From: Morinoia aosen
Taxonomy: Eukaryota; Arthropoda; Malacostraca; Amphipoda; Talitridae
Direction: 5' to 3'
DNA: 64,000 nt
NCBI GenBank assembly: GCA_030386875.1
Contig: CM059566.1
Span: 43,498,068 to 43,562,067, forward strand
Positions 13,136 to 24,852 of the stretch are shown here, piece by piece. The translations under genes were made by a program, and so were the position numbers. Numbering within the stretch: the first letter of the stretch is position 1; every line of letters starts with the position of its first letter. The notes under the pieces were generated by a model. It saw nothing but the letters and a program-made list of their open reading frames with translations, was not told the DNA's origin and searched no databases.

Positions 13136-14464
13136 AGTAGTGAAATTATTTCACTACGTGTTTTGTATCTTGCGGGTAGTGCTGTACGGTACGTAGCGGT
13201 CCATACTGCAACCGCAGGTTAAGCCATTCGGATTTTGGAAGCCAAAGTTAACGTTTGCACGACTGTTGCGTTAAGACCATCATGCAGTGCACTTGACTAC
13301 GAGCAGGCTAAATTAGGCTTCTTGCCTGACGCTTGTGTGAGTCTCTATCATGGTACCATGGTCTCTATACCGTGCTTGGGTAATCCTGCGCCCTTTTTTC
13401 CCATTGTAATTTAGGTGTTTTTGCGGAGTGTTTAGTTGGCAGAAGAACTACGATCTCGTGTAGAGAGACGGCTCTCGCAAGACACGTCCTGAGATTATGT
13501 GTTATGCTATTATACTTGCCATGTTTTAAATACATTGTTACTTGTCCATCCCGCACCTTACCCTAGTGTCTGGGCCTAGCTATTTAGCCTGAATAGCTAA
13601 CCCTTGCCTGGTCGGCATCCTGACAGATCGGCGTCCTAGTGGTGAGACAATTAGCAGGCTAGTTTCACTCCAGTGACTCCACTTATATTACTTCAAAACT
13701 TAACTGAATTCAATACTTGAAAACTTTCAGGAATATCCAAACATTCACTTCTATGTACCTGGTAGCCTTATAAATTATCCAATGATATTAAAATAACAAC
13801 TATTGATATTTGAATAACTTCTAAGGTTTTTAATGAAATGAACTATTCTTCATGAACAAATTTTGAAATTTTTCAAAACCAAATAGATATGTGAGAAAGT
13901 GAACTATTTTAACGTTTGATCAAAAAATTTTTGAACTTTTTTCTAATTTATGTCCTGCAATTCTGAAATTACACCCTGCATCCGCAACATCAGCTCCAAG
14001 ATGGCGGCGGCCACCCGGTACGGCCGCCGCCATCTTGGAGCTGATGTAAACACAACTGCGGACGGCCACACGGTACGGCCGACAAAATCTTAAAGCCGAT
14101 GTAAACACAACTGCGGACGTCATACTAATGGGTGGGTTAAAACCTTTATTAATAATTCTCACTAGTTAGAAGAACTGTGGCTACCCCTCACGACCCAACC
14201 CTTTTTACTTTTGTGATAGGGGGTTAGCTTCCGTTATTAATAAAATTCCGCTTGGCGCGCTCGCAGCGTTGTTGGAACATCCTGTCCTCTGGCGTGCAAA
14301 AACAAACCTCATGGTCAAATAATTCAAAATAACGCATCAGCGAGCAGAATGACGTTCTTGTAAACCACTTTTAAATGTGTTCCTTTAGTGATTGTATGGA
14401 ACGAAATTCTTAATTTCTGTGAGGCACCTAAAATACATATTGACCAAAAAATTATTATTATTAT

Positions 14465-14745
14465 TATATAAGAAAGTTTTAGCCTCCCTTAACCATGACA
14501 AAGATGTTCCAAGAGAGGAAAGAAGAAAGCACCAATTAGTATGGAGTTGAGGGAACGCGGAATCTATGCACGAGGTGCACAGAAACAGTAAGCTAGGAAA
14601 GAAGTTCATGAAACAAGAAAAAAGTTGAAGAAGAAAGTAGTAGGTGCTGAAAAACAGGACAGCATAGAACCAAAAAAAGATGGTCCATAACAAAACAAAA
14701 ACCTATTTTATTACGACAAAAAGGAAGCCTACCTAACCTTTAGCT
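14465..14745 (-). repeat. Dispersed repeat R4, copy 2
   Basis: A (TTA)n microsatellite at about 14451-14468 is followed by AGTTTTAGCCTCCC and a body shared with the copy at 38035-38280: GGAACGCGGAATCTA, GTAGGTGCTGAAAAACAGGA and AAAAAGGAAGCC. Read on the minus strand, it ends in GGGAGGCTAAAACT plus a simple-sequence tail, like a SINE or LINE 3' end. Confidence 0.7.
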
Positions 14746-15009
14746 CAGGCCCTCACATAGATTGACCGAAAAAGTAAACTATTACATCTACCCCAGTTCA
14801 AAGCTGGAACAAAATGGAGCCAACTCATATTTTATCTGGCTTAATGTATTTTAATTACAGAAACAACTTGCACTGCAACTTTGTTTAGGCATAAATAAAA
14901 TGGAAAAATGTACACAAATCAATGTCTAATTCCACTACACAAAGCTTAGTACCTTTTGAATAATACTTAAGACCAGGAAATCCAATCTTTTTCAAATCAC
15001 TGAACTCAC

Positions 15010-15108
15010 CTCTTTTTGTTCTTTTTCTCTTTTTCTTCTATCCTTTTCTTCTCTTAGTGCCAACAGCTTAGCCTTCTTCCTTTCCAACTCGGCTTTCCGA
15101 TCTGACAT
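15010..15108 (-). CDS. sw: Cytoplasmic dynein 1 intermediate chain, first coding exon
   Basis: This exon encodes the first 33 residues of the intermediate chain of cytoplasmic dynein 1, the cargo-binding WD-repeat subunit of the microtubule motor. The peptide begins MSDRKAELERKKAKL and continues with a charged EEKDRRKREKE stretch, the conserved N-terminal helix that binds dynactin p150 (Glued). The ATG is at 15108-15106. A GAG|GTGAGT donor ends the exon at 15010, exactly after codon 33 (phase 0). An acceptor-like CTCAG at 15186-15182 suggests that the same exon carries 5' UTR from about 15181. An in-frame ATG upstream (about 15180) is less likely, because family members start at the KAELERKK helix. 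No later exon, including the WD repeats, was found to the left, so the first intron is probably longer than 15 kb. Confidence 0.88.
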
Positions 15109-15189
15109 CTTGCCCGAGTACTGTTGCGAATGCTTGATGTTCTTCAAGTCCACAGAATGAGACGCCTGGTCACTCATCAACCTGAGATT

Positions 15190-15890
15190 ATTTACAGTCC
15201 GTTAGAAAGAATATAATAGCTTGAACAAACAAGCTCTTACGTTGATTATTTCCTGACACTGAATTGGAGCTATTACGAATCCCTAGCTGAAGCGGCGGTC
15301 TGAACCAAACCCTATGATTCACAGCACAAACGCTAAAATATCGATGAGATCCTGTTCCAACAATGCGTACATATTTTTAGGCTAGTATTATACAAAAACT
15401 ATCTCCGATACAATATTTTGCACAAAATCATAGGTAAATCTATCAAAAATAATCATTGGCGTAAAAGCTAAATTTCACACCCACCACTTTCGACTGTGGG
15501 TTGGTCACTTCTGAGTCCTCAGACTCGCATAGCTACGAAGTGTCAAAATACTCACTTGTCATATTAAGATGATATTTACTGACACTTTCAGCATGAAGAG
15601 CAGAGTTACTTCAATTTTGTGTTTGATTGAAAAAGAATAACGTGAAATAGTCTTGAGAACGGTAATAATTCATAGCAATTAGCAATATATCGCAGTTTAT
15701 GTAAGGAATTAGAAGACGAACGGTCTACTTTCAACGGATAGGCACAGCAGTGGCACGACCAATGCAACAATAATTTCACGTTTGATGGTCGGGGTAGACT
15801 TTACGATAATACCCAACCACCAAAACGTAAATAATCTCGAGAAGTAAGTTTAAGAGCACGATAACGAGAAGGGAATGACGACAATTTTGG
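15190..15890. other. Upstream of dynein exon, nothing recognised
   Basis: Non-coding stretch upstream of the dynein intermediate-chain exon on the minus strand. It may hold 5' UTR, promoter or intron sequence, but I see no diagnostic TATA, TCT or initiator arrangement that I would defend. Confidence 0.4.
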
Positions 15891-15894
15891 GACT

Positions 15895-16890
15895 CAGCTT
15901 ATAGATCTTTATTGGAAGAAGCCGGGAGGACCGATGCGTTCTTGATTCTGAAGAGCTTGACTGAGATGGTGCAGTCCGTGCAGGCGAAGGCTCCGGCGAG
16001 TGACCGTGGAGTCTTGAACTTCCATGCGAGTGACGAAGTTGACAGGGTGTGCGTGTGTGTGTTTTTGTGGAAGCCACTTTCAGAGTGCGTTCAAATTAAC
16101 AACCCAGAGAAATCAGTGGGATTTCGGAAGAAGTTCAAAATCTGCTTAATTTGAGCAGGTGAATAAAAATCAATTTGAACCGTGACTGATGTTGGTAAAT
16201 CGATCTTAATTGGTTTCGAAATTTAAGATCATTACACGCTGAAGACAAGTGCCCATGGTTGGAAGCCGTTTAATATTTAGCCAGTAATTTGATAATATAC
16301 CAGGCTGAAACAGCTCGAAACCGAGGTAAGTACAAGGTAAATAAAGCCCAGGTGAAAGTTCGGCTCACGTCAGAACTAGGGCAAAGTAAATGATGAAAAC
16401 TCAAGACGGAGTTAAAAGTAAAGCTCAAGGCCCAGGGATAATGTGTTGTGGCGTTTGTTGACGTCGAAGAATCTGGAATATTCGAAGACGCTGAATGATA
16501 CATTCCCGGAGAGGCACCAAGATAACCCACAACAACTGTTCTCCCTAGCATTGCAACGGTAAATTTCCATCACGGAGAAACCCTGAGTTTTCCTACAGAT
16601 TTAAACTCGAGCTATTTATTGCTCTTTTTGTTCAGCTCATGAAGAATAAGGATAGATTTAACCAGCTGGCAATAGCTGTTTCTCTATGCTCTTGATTTAA
16701 AAATATAAGCATGACATTTACAAGAATTTTGATTTTGATGAGGTCATAATTGTTATTCATGTTATGAAAACTACATGTGATTTAAGCGCACGATCGGCGA
16801 TCCAATTTAAGCACACGATCCATAATAAAATGAATGAATATCCATAATAAAATGAATGAATATCCATAATAAAATGAATGAATATTAATA
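15895..16890 (-). mobile_element. Gypsy LTR fragment C (diverged 3' part)
   Basis: In minus orientation this matches the 3' part of the LTRs at 17047-18925 and 51235-53080. Shared blocks are a TTTATTG polyadenylation region, CCGTGCAGGC, CTCCGGCGAG, an AATGTGTTGTGG-type block and GAGAGGCACCAAG. It is more diverged than LTR A. A 22-bp unit TCCATAATAAAATGAATGAA(TA) is repeated three times at 16819-16885 at its edge. Confidence 0.65.
16819..16885. repeat. 22-bp tandem repeat, three copies
   Basis: The unit begins TCCATAATAAAATGAATGAA and is repeated exactly three times, at 16819, 16841 and 16863. It is a local tandem duplication beside LTR fragment C. Confidence 0.9.
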
Positions 16891-17046
16891 AATCCCGTAA
16901 TTCATAATATGCCCGTACGAATACCAACAGGCAGTCCTACACTGTCCACATGCCAATTATACAGAAACACTGTAAGTATACTTGCAGTGGGAAAGGAAAT
17001 ATTTGAATATATATATATATAGTGTAATCTTGAACATAACAATGAA

Positions 17047-18925
17047 CATGTTAAGGTTGGTGGTGATGAGTTAAATTTAAGATAGGTATTCACATCCAAC
17101 CCTAAACGTTTTGCTCAATAGTGTTTTTCGAAATTGCAAGAGAGGGATAATAAAGACACTTCATGGGACTACTCATCTTGTATCTTTTATTGAGGGAAGC
17201 CGTGATGCACGATGGCGTGCTTGACTTCGGAAGATCTTCTCTTAGATGGGAAACTCCGTGCAGGCAAGGTCCGGCGAGCGATGACGTAGGCCAGGTGTAA
17301 GTGAGTGTGTTTGTGGAGGTTCACAGGCTTGGTAATTTAGGCGACTGACAGATTATCAATTTCCACCCGTGACGTGGGGGCTGAGTCACTATTTTTGGGT
17401 TCAGACTTTAGAATAATTCCACGATGTGAAAAGCAAGTTGTCGTGGTTGAGCGGGTAGATTTGTAGCCATTTGTAGTAATATACTAGGCTCTACTAGCTC
17501 CGAACCAAGTGATTGCAAAGTGATATGTGACCAAAAATCAGAACGTCTCACGTCACAAATAACCAATTTACGTGGTGTATCTCGATGGCTTAGTGAGAGA
17601 TAATATGCCACATGAATTCAACTTGTAAGGCTCAAGCCCAAGGAATGTGTGTTGTGGTGTTTGGTGCCGTCGAGGGTCTGCAATAATCAAAACGCTGAAT
17701 GAGAAGGTTCTCAAAGAGGCACCAAGGAAAGATTCCACAACTGACAATCCCTACACTGCAATGGATAATTTTCCCATCACGGAGAAAAACCCTGAACTTC
17801 TTCCACAGATTAAACTCAAAGCTATTAATTTCTTTAAGGCTCAGCAAGGAAATAGGAAGGTTAGAAACTGGCAATGACTGTTCTCCTTTTGTCGAGCTCA
17901 TGAAGTAGGATAGACTTTTAGCAGCTGGCAAACTCTTTCACTACTGCCCTTGCTTTAAAATAAGAGCATGAAATTTACAAGAATTTTTGGTAATGACATA
18001 ATTGTTATTCATATTGAAAACTACATGCGATTTAGCACACAATTTATGGAATATAATGAAATATCACACAGCTAAAACTTTTGCAAGAATATGCATGCCT
18101 GAATTTCGTACTCTATAATATCTCTATATCTGTACGAGAAATAAAAAGAAAGTCCTAAATTCATCCATGTCAATCATACTGAAAAAGAAACACTAAACGT
18201 ATCTCTTGCAGCAAAAGAGAAATATATTCAAAAACATAATACAGTGAACATAAAAATGAAATGACACAGCAGTTTTATGCTCCGCCATTTTTCACAAGAA
18301 CGCCGGCAATCCACCGTACGCTCTCACAAAGTAATTTGATGAGCGAATTTCAATATCATAATGACAGCTGCAAGTAAATAATTATTGTAGTAAGGAAATA
18401 ACATAGTTGAGCATCTTACTATAATCTTGACACAAGAAATGCACATGACACGCAAAATTTACGCTACGTCATGTTGAGATAGCACTTGGAATGAGTCATG
18501 CTATTTTACGAACTCTACGACTATTTTCATGTTTATCAATGTATCACGACCTGACCAGATCCTTATACTTAAAACACAATGCACACTAAGAAATGACAAT
18601 ATACTTTACCAGCTTTTGCTCTATTTGAACACTTAATTTCTTTCACTTACAAGAACGGTGTACGCACTGGCCAAAGAGGCACGAGAGAGTGACGCGGAAA
18701 ACCTAGCGTCCCGCGCAGTGTTGCCCTTTTCAGATGCTTTAAACTCGAACATGTCGATCGTTATTTTTATGTGTTATGCATTTACACAGAAACTTCAAGG
18801 ATTACTAATTATAAGTAGAAAATTATTAATAATAATTTAGAGTAAGATTTTTAATGTCAATAATTATGCTATTTAAGTGCGAATGAGGAATTTTATAATT
18901 TTACACTTTTGTAGCTAATGCTACA
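17047..18925 (-). mobile_element. Gypsy LTR A, near full length (about 1.9 kb)
   Basis: Reverse complement of the LTR at 51235-53080 along most of its length. The U3 start TGTAGCATTAGCTACA lies at 18925-18910, and the far end at an AACATGTT block near 17047. Shared internal landmarks include the GTGAGAGCG block, GCTGCAAGAGATACG and the gag-like TTGATGCC block. No internal gypsy coding region adjoins it, so it is a solo LTR or part of a broken tandem. Open frames inside (such as 17632-17931) are not genes. Confidence 0.8.
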
Positions 18926-19992
18926 AACATGACACACACCATTCACGCTACGCCATCTTTGAGAACACTTCAGAATATGCCATGCAATTCGCACGAAATA
19001 TCTACGAACTATTTTTACATCTTTAAATAACACAGCACTGATAAAAATCACTTATAACTTAAACACGATGAAAGAAGAAAAAACACATAATCTTCTAAGC
19101 AAGATTTGCTCTAAATTAAACACTTATTTTCACTTACGAGACGCTGACCCACACGAGACACACACAAGTAAGAAGTGATCCGTGGAGGGAGTATATATGG
19201 AGGGAGCATAGCCGTCTGTGAAGAGAACCAGTTTTTGAGATTTCTCCTATGTTTGTGGTAACCAATAGCCGTCTCGCAAGTGTGACGTCAGCACGGACGT
19301 CAGTTACCTACTGGCTACGCCAGAGTGTACACACGCTCGCTGAATGCTCTTCCAGCTGTTGAGTTAATCGTCAATCATTAATTCGGGATTCTAAGACTCC
19401 GAAAGATAATAAATTGTGTTTCCTCAATTGAGGACACTTAATAATATTAAAATTACTAGCAAAGATACATTAGGAGTTGAAAACTATAAAGATTACAGGC
19501 CCTTGATTATAACAAAGCAGAGCGACTTGCACGCACACCTTACCCTCTGACATTTGGTGAGGTACTAATCTTGCTTTGGAAAATGAGGTGGGGTTGTAGG
19601 GAAGGTGGGTGGAGCCAACTTCAGCCAAGCGTCTGTGGTTGGCCCAGAATTGTGACGTGTCGGGCATTGAGAGTGCCCGAGTCTTCAAACTTTTGCAGCC
19701 AAATTGAGCCCGATCAGAGTGCGCTAGGCTCCCTCCATATATCCTAGCTCCATGAAGTGATCCTCCGACAATGGCGTCGGCTGTGGTGTTGCCATCACAA
19801 CGACTTAAAACTCGAAACTGTCGATAATTATATTCATTTTTGTGCTCTTACACAAGAACTTCTAAGATTACTAATTATAAGTAGAAAATTATTAATAATA
19901 ATGTGAAGCAAGATTTTTCATGCCAATAATTATGCTATTTAAATGTTAGTGAGAAATTCACTGAATTTATACATTTTGTAGCTAATGCTACA
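18926..19992 (-). mobile_element. Gypsy LTR B, 5' part, interrupted by a TIR element
   Basis: Read on the minus strand, it starts TGTAGCATTAGCTACA at 19992 and follows the LTR consensus (TAAATAGCATAATTATTG, TTTTCTACTTATAATTAG) until about 18926, where LTR A begins directly. It thus lacks the 3' part of the LTR. A 572-bp element at 19182-19753 splits it. The direct abutment of B and A suggests recombination or insertion of one LTR into another. Confidence 0.75.
19182..19753. mobile_element. TIR element, 572 bp, 10-bp target duplication (MULE-like)
   Basis: The ends are imperfect inverted repeats of about 33 bp. The left begins GTGGAGGGAGTATATATGGA; the right, read inward, begins ATGGAGCTAGGATATATGGA; both then have GGGAGC. 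Direct repeats GAAGTGATCC flank it at 19172-19181 and 19754-19763. A 9-11 bp duplication is typical of Mutator-like elements (established), so a non-autonomous MULE is the best guess. It has no coding capacity. Confidence 0.8.
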
Positions 19993-20171
19993 ATAATGAA
20001 GACTGTATGATTTATCCATACCAGGAATAAGATCAAACTAATACAACAATAAGCAACAACCTAATACAGTGGTTGACCGCTGTCAGGTGCCTCAGTGTGG
20101 AACTAACATCCACAGAGTATAATAATTTTTCAAACATAAAAAGAGTTCAAGGCTATATAAACAAACAAAAC

Positions 20172-20454
20172 AAACATCGGCATCTTTGGGATGCTTTATT
20201 TCCAATCAAGCCTGATACAAATGATCTTAAGCATTGGTTTTTCAAATGTCTTATAACTTACCCTATATATAGGACACCATGACGGTTCCCCCATAAAGCC
20301 GGTACCCATTTCCGACACCTGGGTTGAGTGGGGTATTGTGCTTGAGCTTTCCCTTATACCCAACGGGGAAAATCTCCGCACCAGCGCCGGGATACGAACC
20401 CTCGTCTCCAACATAGAAGGCTGATCCCTTAACCACTGTGCCACGGAGAGCACG
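20172..20454 (-). mobile_element. tRNA-derived SINE, copy 2 (best head)
   Basis: Read on the minus strand, it begins with a tRNA-like head: an A-box-like TGGCACAGTGGTTAAG near 20440 and a B-box-like GGTTCGTATCCC near 20400-20390. The shared body follows (GGGTATAAGGG, CCAGGTGTCGGAAATGGG, CCGGTACC region) and ends in the GCATCC..GATGCC tail. A-box and B-box spacing fits an internal Pol III promoter. This copy defines the head most clearly. Confidence 0.88.
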
Positions 20455-20839
20455 CATAAGAACATCATTTTACGGCTCAGCAATTAGTCTATTACAAACT
20501 GAAAAAACAGTAATTTCTTATTCATGTCCTTTTGTTGGAAAGCGTATCCGATGTAATCTCATATATGATAGGACGTTTTATATATCAACTCACATCACAT
20601 GACGAAAAATTGTTAAGTCGAAGAGTTAAATTTTAATCTAATGTCGCATTTTCTTCAACAGCTACCATCTGCTTATGTTCCTTGAACTTCCTTCAAAACA
20701 TAATTTCCTCGTCAAGTTCATGCATGAGCGTCTTTAAATCGTTCGTAAATGAAAACTAAATTAACGACTATACACTGTATTGCAAAAAAAGGGAGACTGA
20801 ACTTCGAATTGATGGAGCTCTGCAGTTATTAATAGTTTA

Positions 20840-22999
20840 GTTACATTACATATCGCATGAAAAACCACTACTCCCTTGAAATATTTCAAGAAAAGCTATT
20901 AGACAGATGGAGTGAATTTCAAGGCATGGAAAACACCGATGATGTCAATGTACAAGTTTCGCTTTTCACCGAAAATTTCGTATCAGCTCTTAACGAATGC
21001 GCACCTTTCATTACGAAGAAAGTTAAGCCAAGAATTTCTAAATGGATAACAGATGAGATAAAACGGTTGAGCAGAGCCAAAAGAAATTTGCAGCGTGAGT
21101 ACAAACTGAATAAATCAGACAGTACGCGTCGAAAATTATATACAGATCATGAGAAGATCCTGCGAAGAAAAGTTAAGGAAGCAAAACGAGACTACTTCCA
21201 CAAAGAACTCTTGGCGGCAAAACAAAACCCTAAAAGAACTTGGGAAATCAGTAGAGAAGTTGCTCGGTATAAAAATTCAGACTGCAAAAGCACAAGTGAC
21301 AACCCCTCAAAAATGGCGAATGACTTTAACACTTTCTTCTAAAAAGTTGGCGAAGATGTTTTCAATGAAGTATCCAGGACAGTTTCAGACGCATCTACAG
21401 AGGCAAATCCGAGCGATGTTTCATCCCCAAATAGTAGCAACAATTAAGTGGAGACAACAGCCAGTTGGCGTCATAGAGATACGAAAAATCTTATACTCAC
21501 TAAAGAATACTAAAGCGACTGGACGTGATGGCATAAGCCTCCAACATATAAAAGACAGCTTCCCTGTCACAGCACCCCTTATTCGCTTGATAATAAATAC
21601 ATCTATAGTCACAAACAAGTTTCCCGATCAATGGAAACTATCCATTATTAAGCCATTAAATAAATCTGGTGGTATCGACATAGCGTCAAACTACAGACCA
21701 ATCAGTCTCCTGCCTGTTATGTCCAAAATATTAGAAAAAGTAATAACAAACCAGCTCTCGTCTTACATAGACGAGTCACATCTACTGCATCGCAATCAAT
21801 ATGCTTACAGAAGGAATACCAGTACTCAGGACTCCCTGTTAAACATAACAGAAAAAATTTACAATGATATTGACCAAAAAAAATTAACTCTCTTACTATT
21901 GCTTGATCTCTCCAAAGCTTTCGACAGTGTTGAGCATAAGAAACTTCTACAAAAAATTTCAAACCTCAGAATAGACACTCAGTGGTTTGAAAGCTACCTA
22001 CTAAACCGCTCTCATGCAGTGTGCTTGAATAACAAAATGTCATCATTCACACCAAATAATTTTGGCGTTCCTCAAGCTTCAAACATCGGCCCACTCCTAT
22101 TTTCAATTTTCCTCAATGATTTCCCCACCATGCCGGCAAACACAAAAATCTCAATGTATGCTGATGACGTGCAAATTGCTATGACAAGCTCAACAGCGGA
22201 TTTAAAAGAAACACAAGCCAACGCTGAAAACCTTCTGAGAAATCTGAAATTGTGGTATGACCATAATTTGGCCTCAAACTTAACGCAAGTAAAACGCAAT
22301 GCATTATTTTTGGATCACGGAATGCGACTAAAAATTTACCACCATTCAAGCTAACATTTGGAGACGATACAATTAAAACAGTAGATAAGGGTAAAAATCT
22401 GGGTGTTTGTTTGACAAAAAGTTGACTTTCAATTCACACGTCGAAACAATGTGCATCAAAATTTACGGAACCTTAATGTTCTTTCATCGTTTAAAGAACA
22501 CACTTGACGAAAAATCTAGATGATTAGTGATTCAGTCTTTAGTTTTATCGCGTCTGGACTACTGCAGTCTTGTGTGGGGAGATTTACCTCAATGTCGTCA
22601 GGAAGAGTTGCAAAAATGTGTAAACTTCGCCGCCAAAGTGGTATGCAAAGGAAATTTCAATAAATACGATCATGTCACCCCTCTTTTAAAAAAACTCGAC
22701 TGGATCCCAATACCGAACAGATTTATGATCCAGAAAGCTCGACGAGTATTCTCCTCTTTGTACCTCCCCCAAAGTAATGCAGAGGTGGTAAAATTTTTTC
22801 CATCTAATATCCCAAACGAAAGACCAAACCGGAGGAACGATGTTTTAGTCAGTTACCGTTCATCTAACGTGGGACAAAAAGCTCTCTCAGTTTCTGGAGC
22901 TTTTTTGTGGAACAAGCTTCCCCAGCTTATCAAAAACTCTAAAACTGGAAACGAATTTAGAGCAAATGTGTCACGTCATTTTGCATCTCTGTCATAGGG
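20840..22999 (+). pseudogene. CR1/L2-like non-LTR retrotransposon, 5' truncated, frameshifted
   Basis: This is the remains of a LINE ORF2. The first part (20857-21340) encodes the linker between endonuclease and reverse transcriptase (a KWITDEIKRL motif). The second (about 21450-22300, another frame) is the reverse transcriptase: ATGRDGI, NYRPISLLPVMSKILE, DLSKAFDSVEH, PQASNIGPLLF in place of the usual PQGSVLGPLLF, and the catalytic YADD. The third (22527-22997, third frame) is the C-terminal region with SRLDYCSLVWG. Frame changes near 21450, 22300 and 22430, plus a stop at 21340, show it is dead. The endonuclease is missing, as in usual 5' truncation. Motif order and the C-terminal tail fit the CR1/L2 group better than RTE or jockey, but the clade is inferred. 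Confidence 0.9.
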
Positions 23000-24435
23000 C
23001 CTGCAGCATTTCGGTATGAACTTCCCATCTATCAGAAATTTTGATTTTCCTGAAATTTCTGTTAGAAATTTAGAAACTTTTTCATTTTACGTTTGCTAAG
23101 CGATTCGTATATTCATCTTACTTATTTCTGTCGACAACAATGAGCACCACAGCCGTCAGTTCAATGCAGCAGAACGAACGTTCTTTCCATAATTAGGAGT
23201 ATTTCCTCATCTTTATTTCGTTATTTCTTTCTCTTTTCTGTATTAATATTTAACGTCCGTATGACAAATATACCATGAAATACATTTTGTGTGTACACCA
23301 ATAAACAGGTTTATAGATGTGAGGGTTGTGCAAAGTTTGTAATGAATTAAATTTTGGCTAACGTTGTCTCGCTATTTCAAAATCATTCTCGAAGATGTTT
23401 TCAATCGATTTTCGGCTGAGCTGGGAGGAAGGGGGTAATTTAAGCATTGCATTTAATCTTTTTATTTTTTTTATTTTTTTTCGTGCGTTCAGCGCACACG
23501 AGCACTGAACTTTCAAATCGGAAAAAAACTCTAAATTTCTGTAATTAAAATTATCACTTTGGATCAAAGCCTAATCTATCTATATGAGCCAAATTTTGTG
23601 AATATTCTCCACTCAGATGTGATATTCGGCCTCAATGTTACTCCATTTTATCCCACGTACACATGTCCGTATAATGCTGATGAGTTGTGTTGCTTCTTGA
23701 CTATAACCTGATTTTTCTTAAAAAAATTCTGTGAAGAAATTAAAAACCAGTTCATTTTTATGTTTTTCGAAGTCTTCTCTTCCTTTAAGTTATTTTTTTT
23801 GCGAAAAATTTCTTAGGATTACAGTGAGCTCAACTGTCATTTTCTGTGTAGTAGATGGTAGGTTGCTTTTATCTTTTACTTTATATATGTATTTTTTCTA
23901 ATATTTCCTTTTCAATAAGTATATATATTAATATGTGTGTGTACGTGTATAGGTATATATATGTATCTACATATATAGATATACATGTTTCTATTTCATT
24001 TCTTTACGCAAATACCATCCGGTTAATAAATTTTATTGTACTAGCGAAATGATTCAAAAATAGATCTATCACTTCCCCAGAGGGCGTTTCTGTGAATCGG
24101 ATTAATGTCAAATATAATTAATGAAATAAAGTGCAATTTGAGCATATGAAACGTAGTAAAATTATCTTTCTGTCCGTATGTTGTACAAGCTATGAATTTT
24201 TATATTGAGTATATATTTGTTTACCCATTTCTAGCAATATTTTGTAGATATTTGTCAATCATGAGTGGTAACCGGTTTACACTGTATCTCTATTTTATCT
24301 CATGTACCCATGTCCGCATGATGTGGTGAATATCGAGAAGATATGAAATATGTTTTTGGTGGTGATAGGGCTTTGCATATTTTTAGGGCATATTTTTCAT
24401 TTCTCATTCAACTACCCTTGACAGAGATAGACTAT
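23000..24435. other. No gene recognised; microsatellites
   Basis: LINE 3' UTR of unknown length, then AT-rich spacer. A TA/TG-rich microsatellite with ATATAT and GTGTGTAC blocks lies at about 23920-23990, and its open frame (23855-24052) is an artefact. A T-rich run lies near 23460-23480. Confidence 0.5.
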
Positions 24436-24439
24436 TGGC

Positions 24440-24852
24440 ACGCCACGTATGGTTTGTCTATTAATACGCCTCGTATATTTTGTCTATTAATGTGCCTCGT
24501 ATGGTCTATCTATTTGTACACCTCTGATAGCTTGTCTATTAGTACACCTCGTATAGTTTGCCTATTTTTATGCCTCGTATGGCTTATCTATTTGTACACC
24601 TCGGATGGTTTGTCAATTAGTACTCCTAGTATAGAACTTATGTTAGACTACTAGCACACCACGAATGGTTTGTCTATTAGTACGCCTCGTATATTTTGTC
24701 AATTAATATGCCTCGTATGGTCTATCTACTTGTACACCTCTGATAGTTTGTCTATTAGTACACCTCGTATAGTTTGTCTGTTATTATGCCTCGTATGGCT
24801 TATCTACTTGTACACCTCGGATGGTTTGTCAATTAGTACTCCTCGTATGGAA
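24440..24852. repeat. 26-bp satellite in two higher-order blocks
   Basis: Degenerate repeats of a 26-bp unit of the form TTTGTCTATTAGTACACCTC(GTATAG). The variants occur in the same order in two blocks, about 24452-24640 and 24669-24850, about 217 bp apart, so the array grew by duplication of a multi-unit block. Open frames through it (24343-24654, 24670-24864) reflect the repeat and are not supported as genes. Confidence 0.85.

Larger units (their letters stand above)
10045..13978 (+). mobile_element. hAT-type DNA transposon, 3.9 kb, no transposase seen
   Basis: The terminal inverted repeats are CAGGGAAGAATTTCAG on the left and CAGGGTGTAATTTCAG, read inward, on the right. A perfect 8-bp target duplication CATCCGCA lies at 10037-10044 and 13979-13986. 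CAGGG termini with an 8-bp duplication are typical of the hAT superfamily (established knowledge). hAT transposases are usually about 600 residues, yet no open frame here exceeds about 90 codons, so the copy is non-autonomous or decayed. A SINE lies inside at 12388-12662. A second copy of the left end is at 1-1055. Confidence 0.88.
9212..14445. mobile_element. MITE family II, copy b, expanded to 5.2 kb by nested insertions
   Basis: The outer ends are inverted repeats beginning GGTCAATATG, flanked by an imperfect 8-bp duplication (GAAAAAGT and AAAAAATT). The left arm is 9212-10044 and the right arm 13987-14445. They match over blocks such as TCCATACA, ACATTCTGCTC, AACGGAAGCTAACCCC and GAGGGGTAGCCACAGTTCTT. 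The left arm is interrupted by a family I MITE (9248-9772) and the centre by a hAT element (10045-13978). Removing both leaves about 750 bp, close to the intact 682-bp family II copy at 46180-46861. No transposase was seen. Confidence 0.85.

Noticed and set aside
19470..19688. 72-codon minus-strand frame
   Set aside because: Entirely inside the 572-bp TIR element; too short and without similarity for a transposase.
20073..20483. Frames over the SINE at 20.2 kb, and its tRNA-like head as a tRNA gene
   Set aside because: The frames follow the SINE sequence. The head is continuous with a SINE body present in three copies, so it is not a free tRNA gene.
23855..24052. 65-codon frame rich in Tyr and Ile
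   Set aside because: Translates a TA/TG microsatellite.
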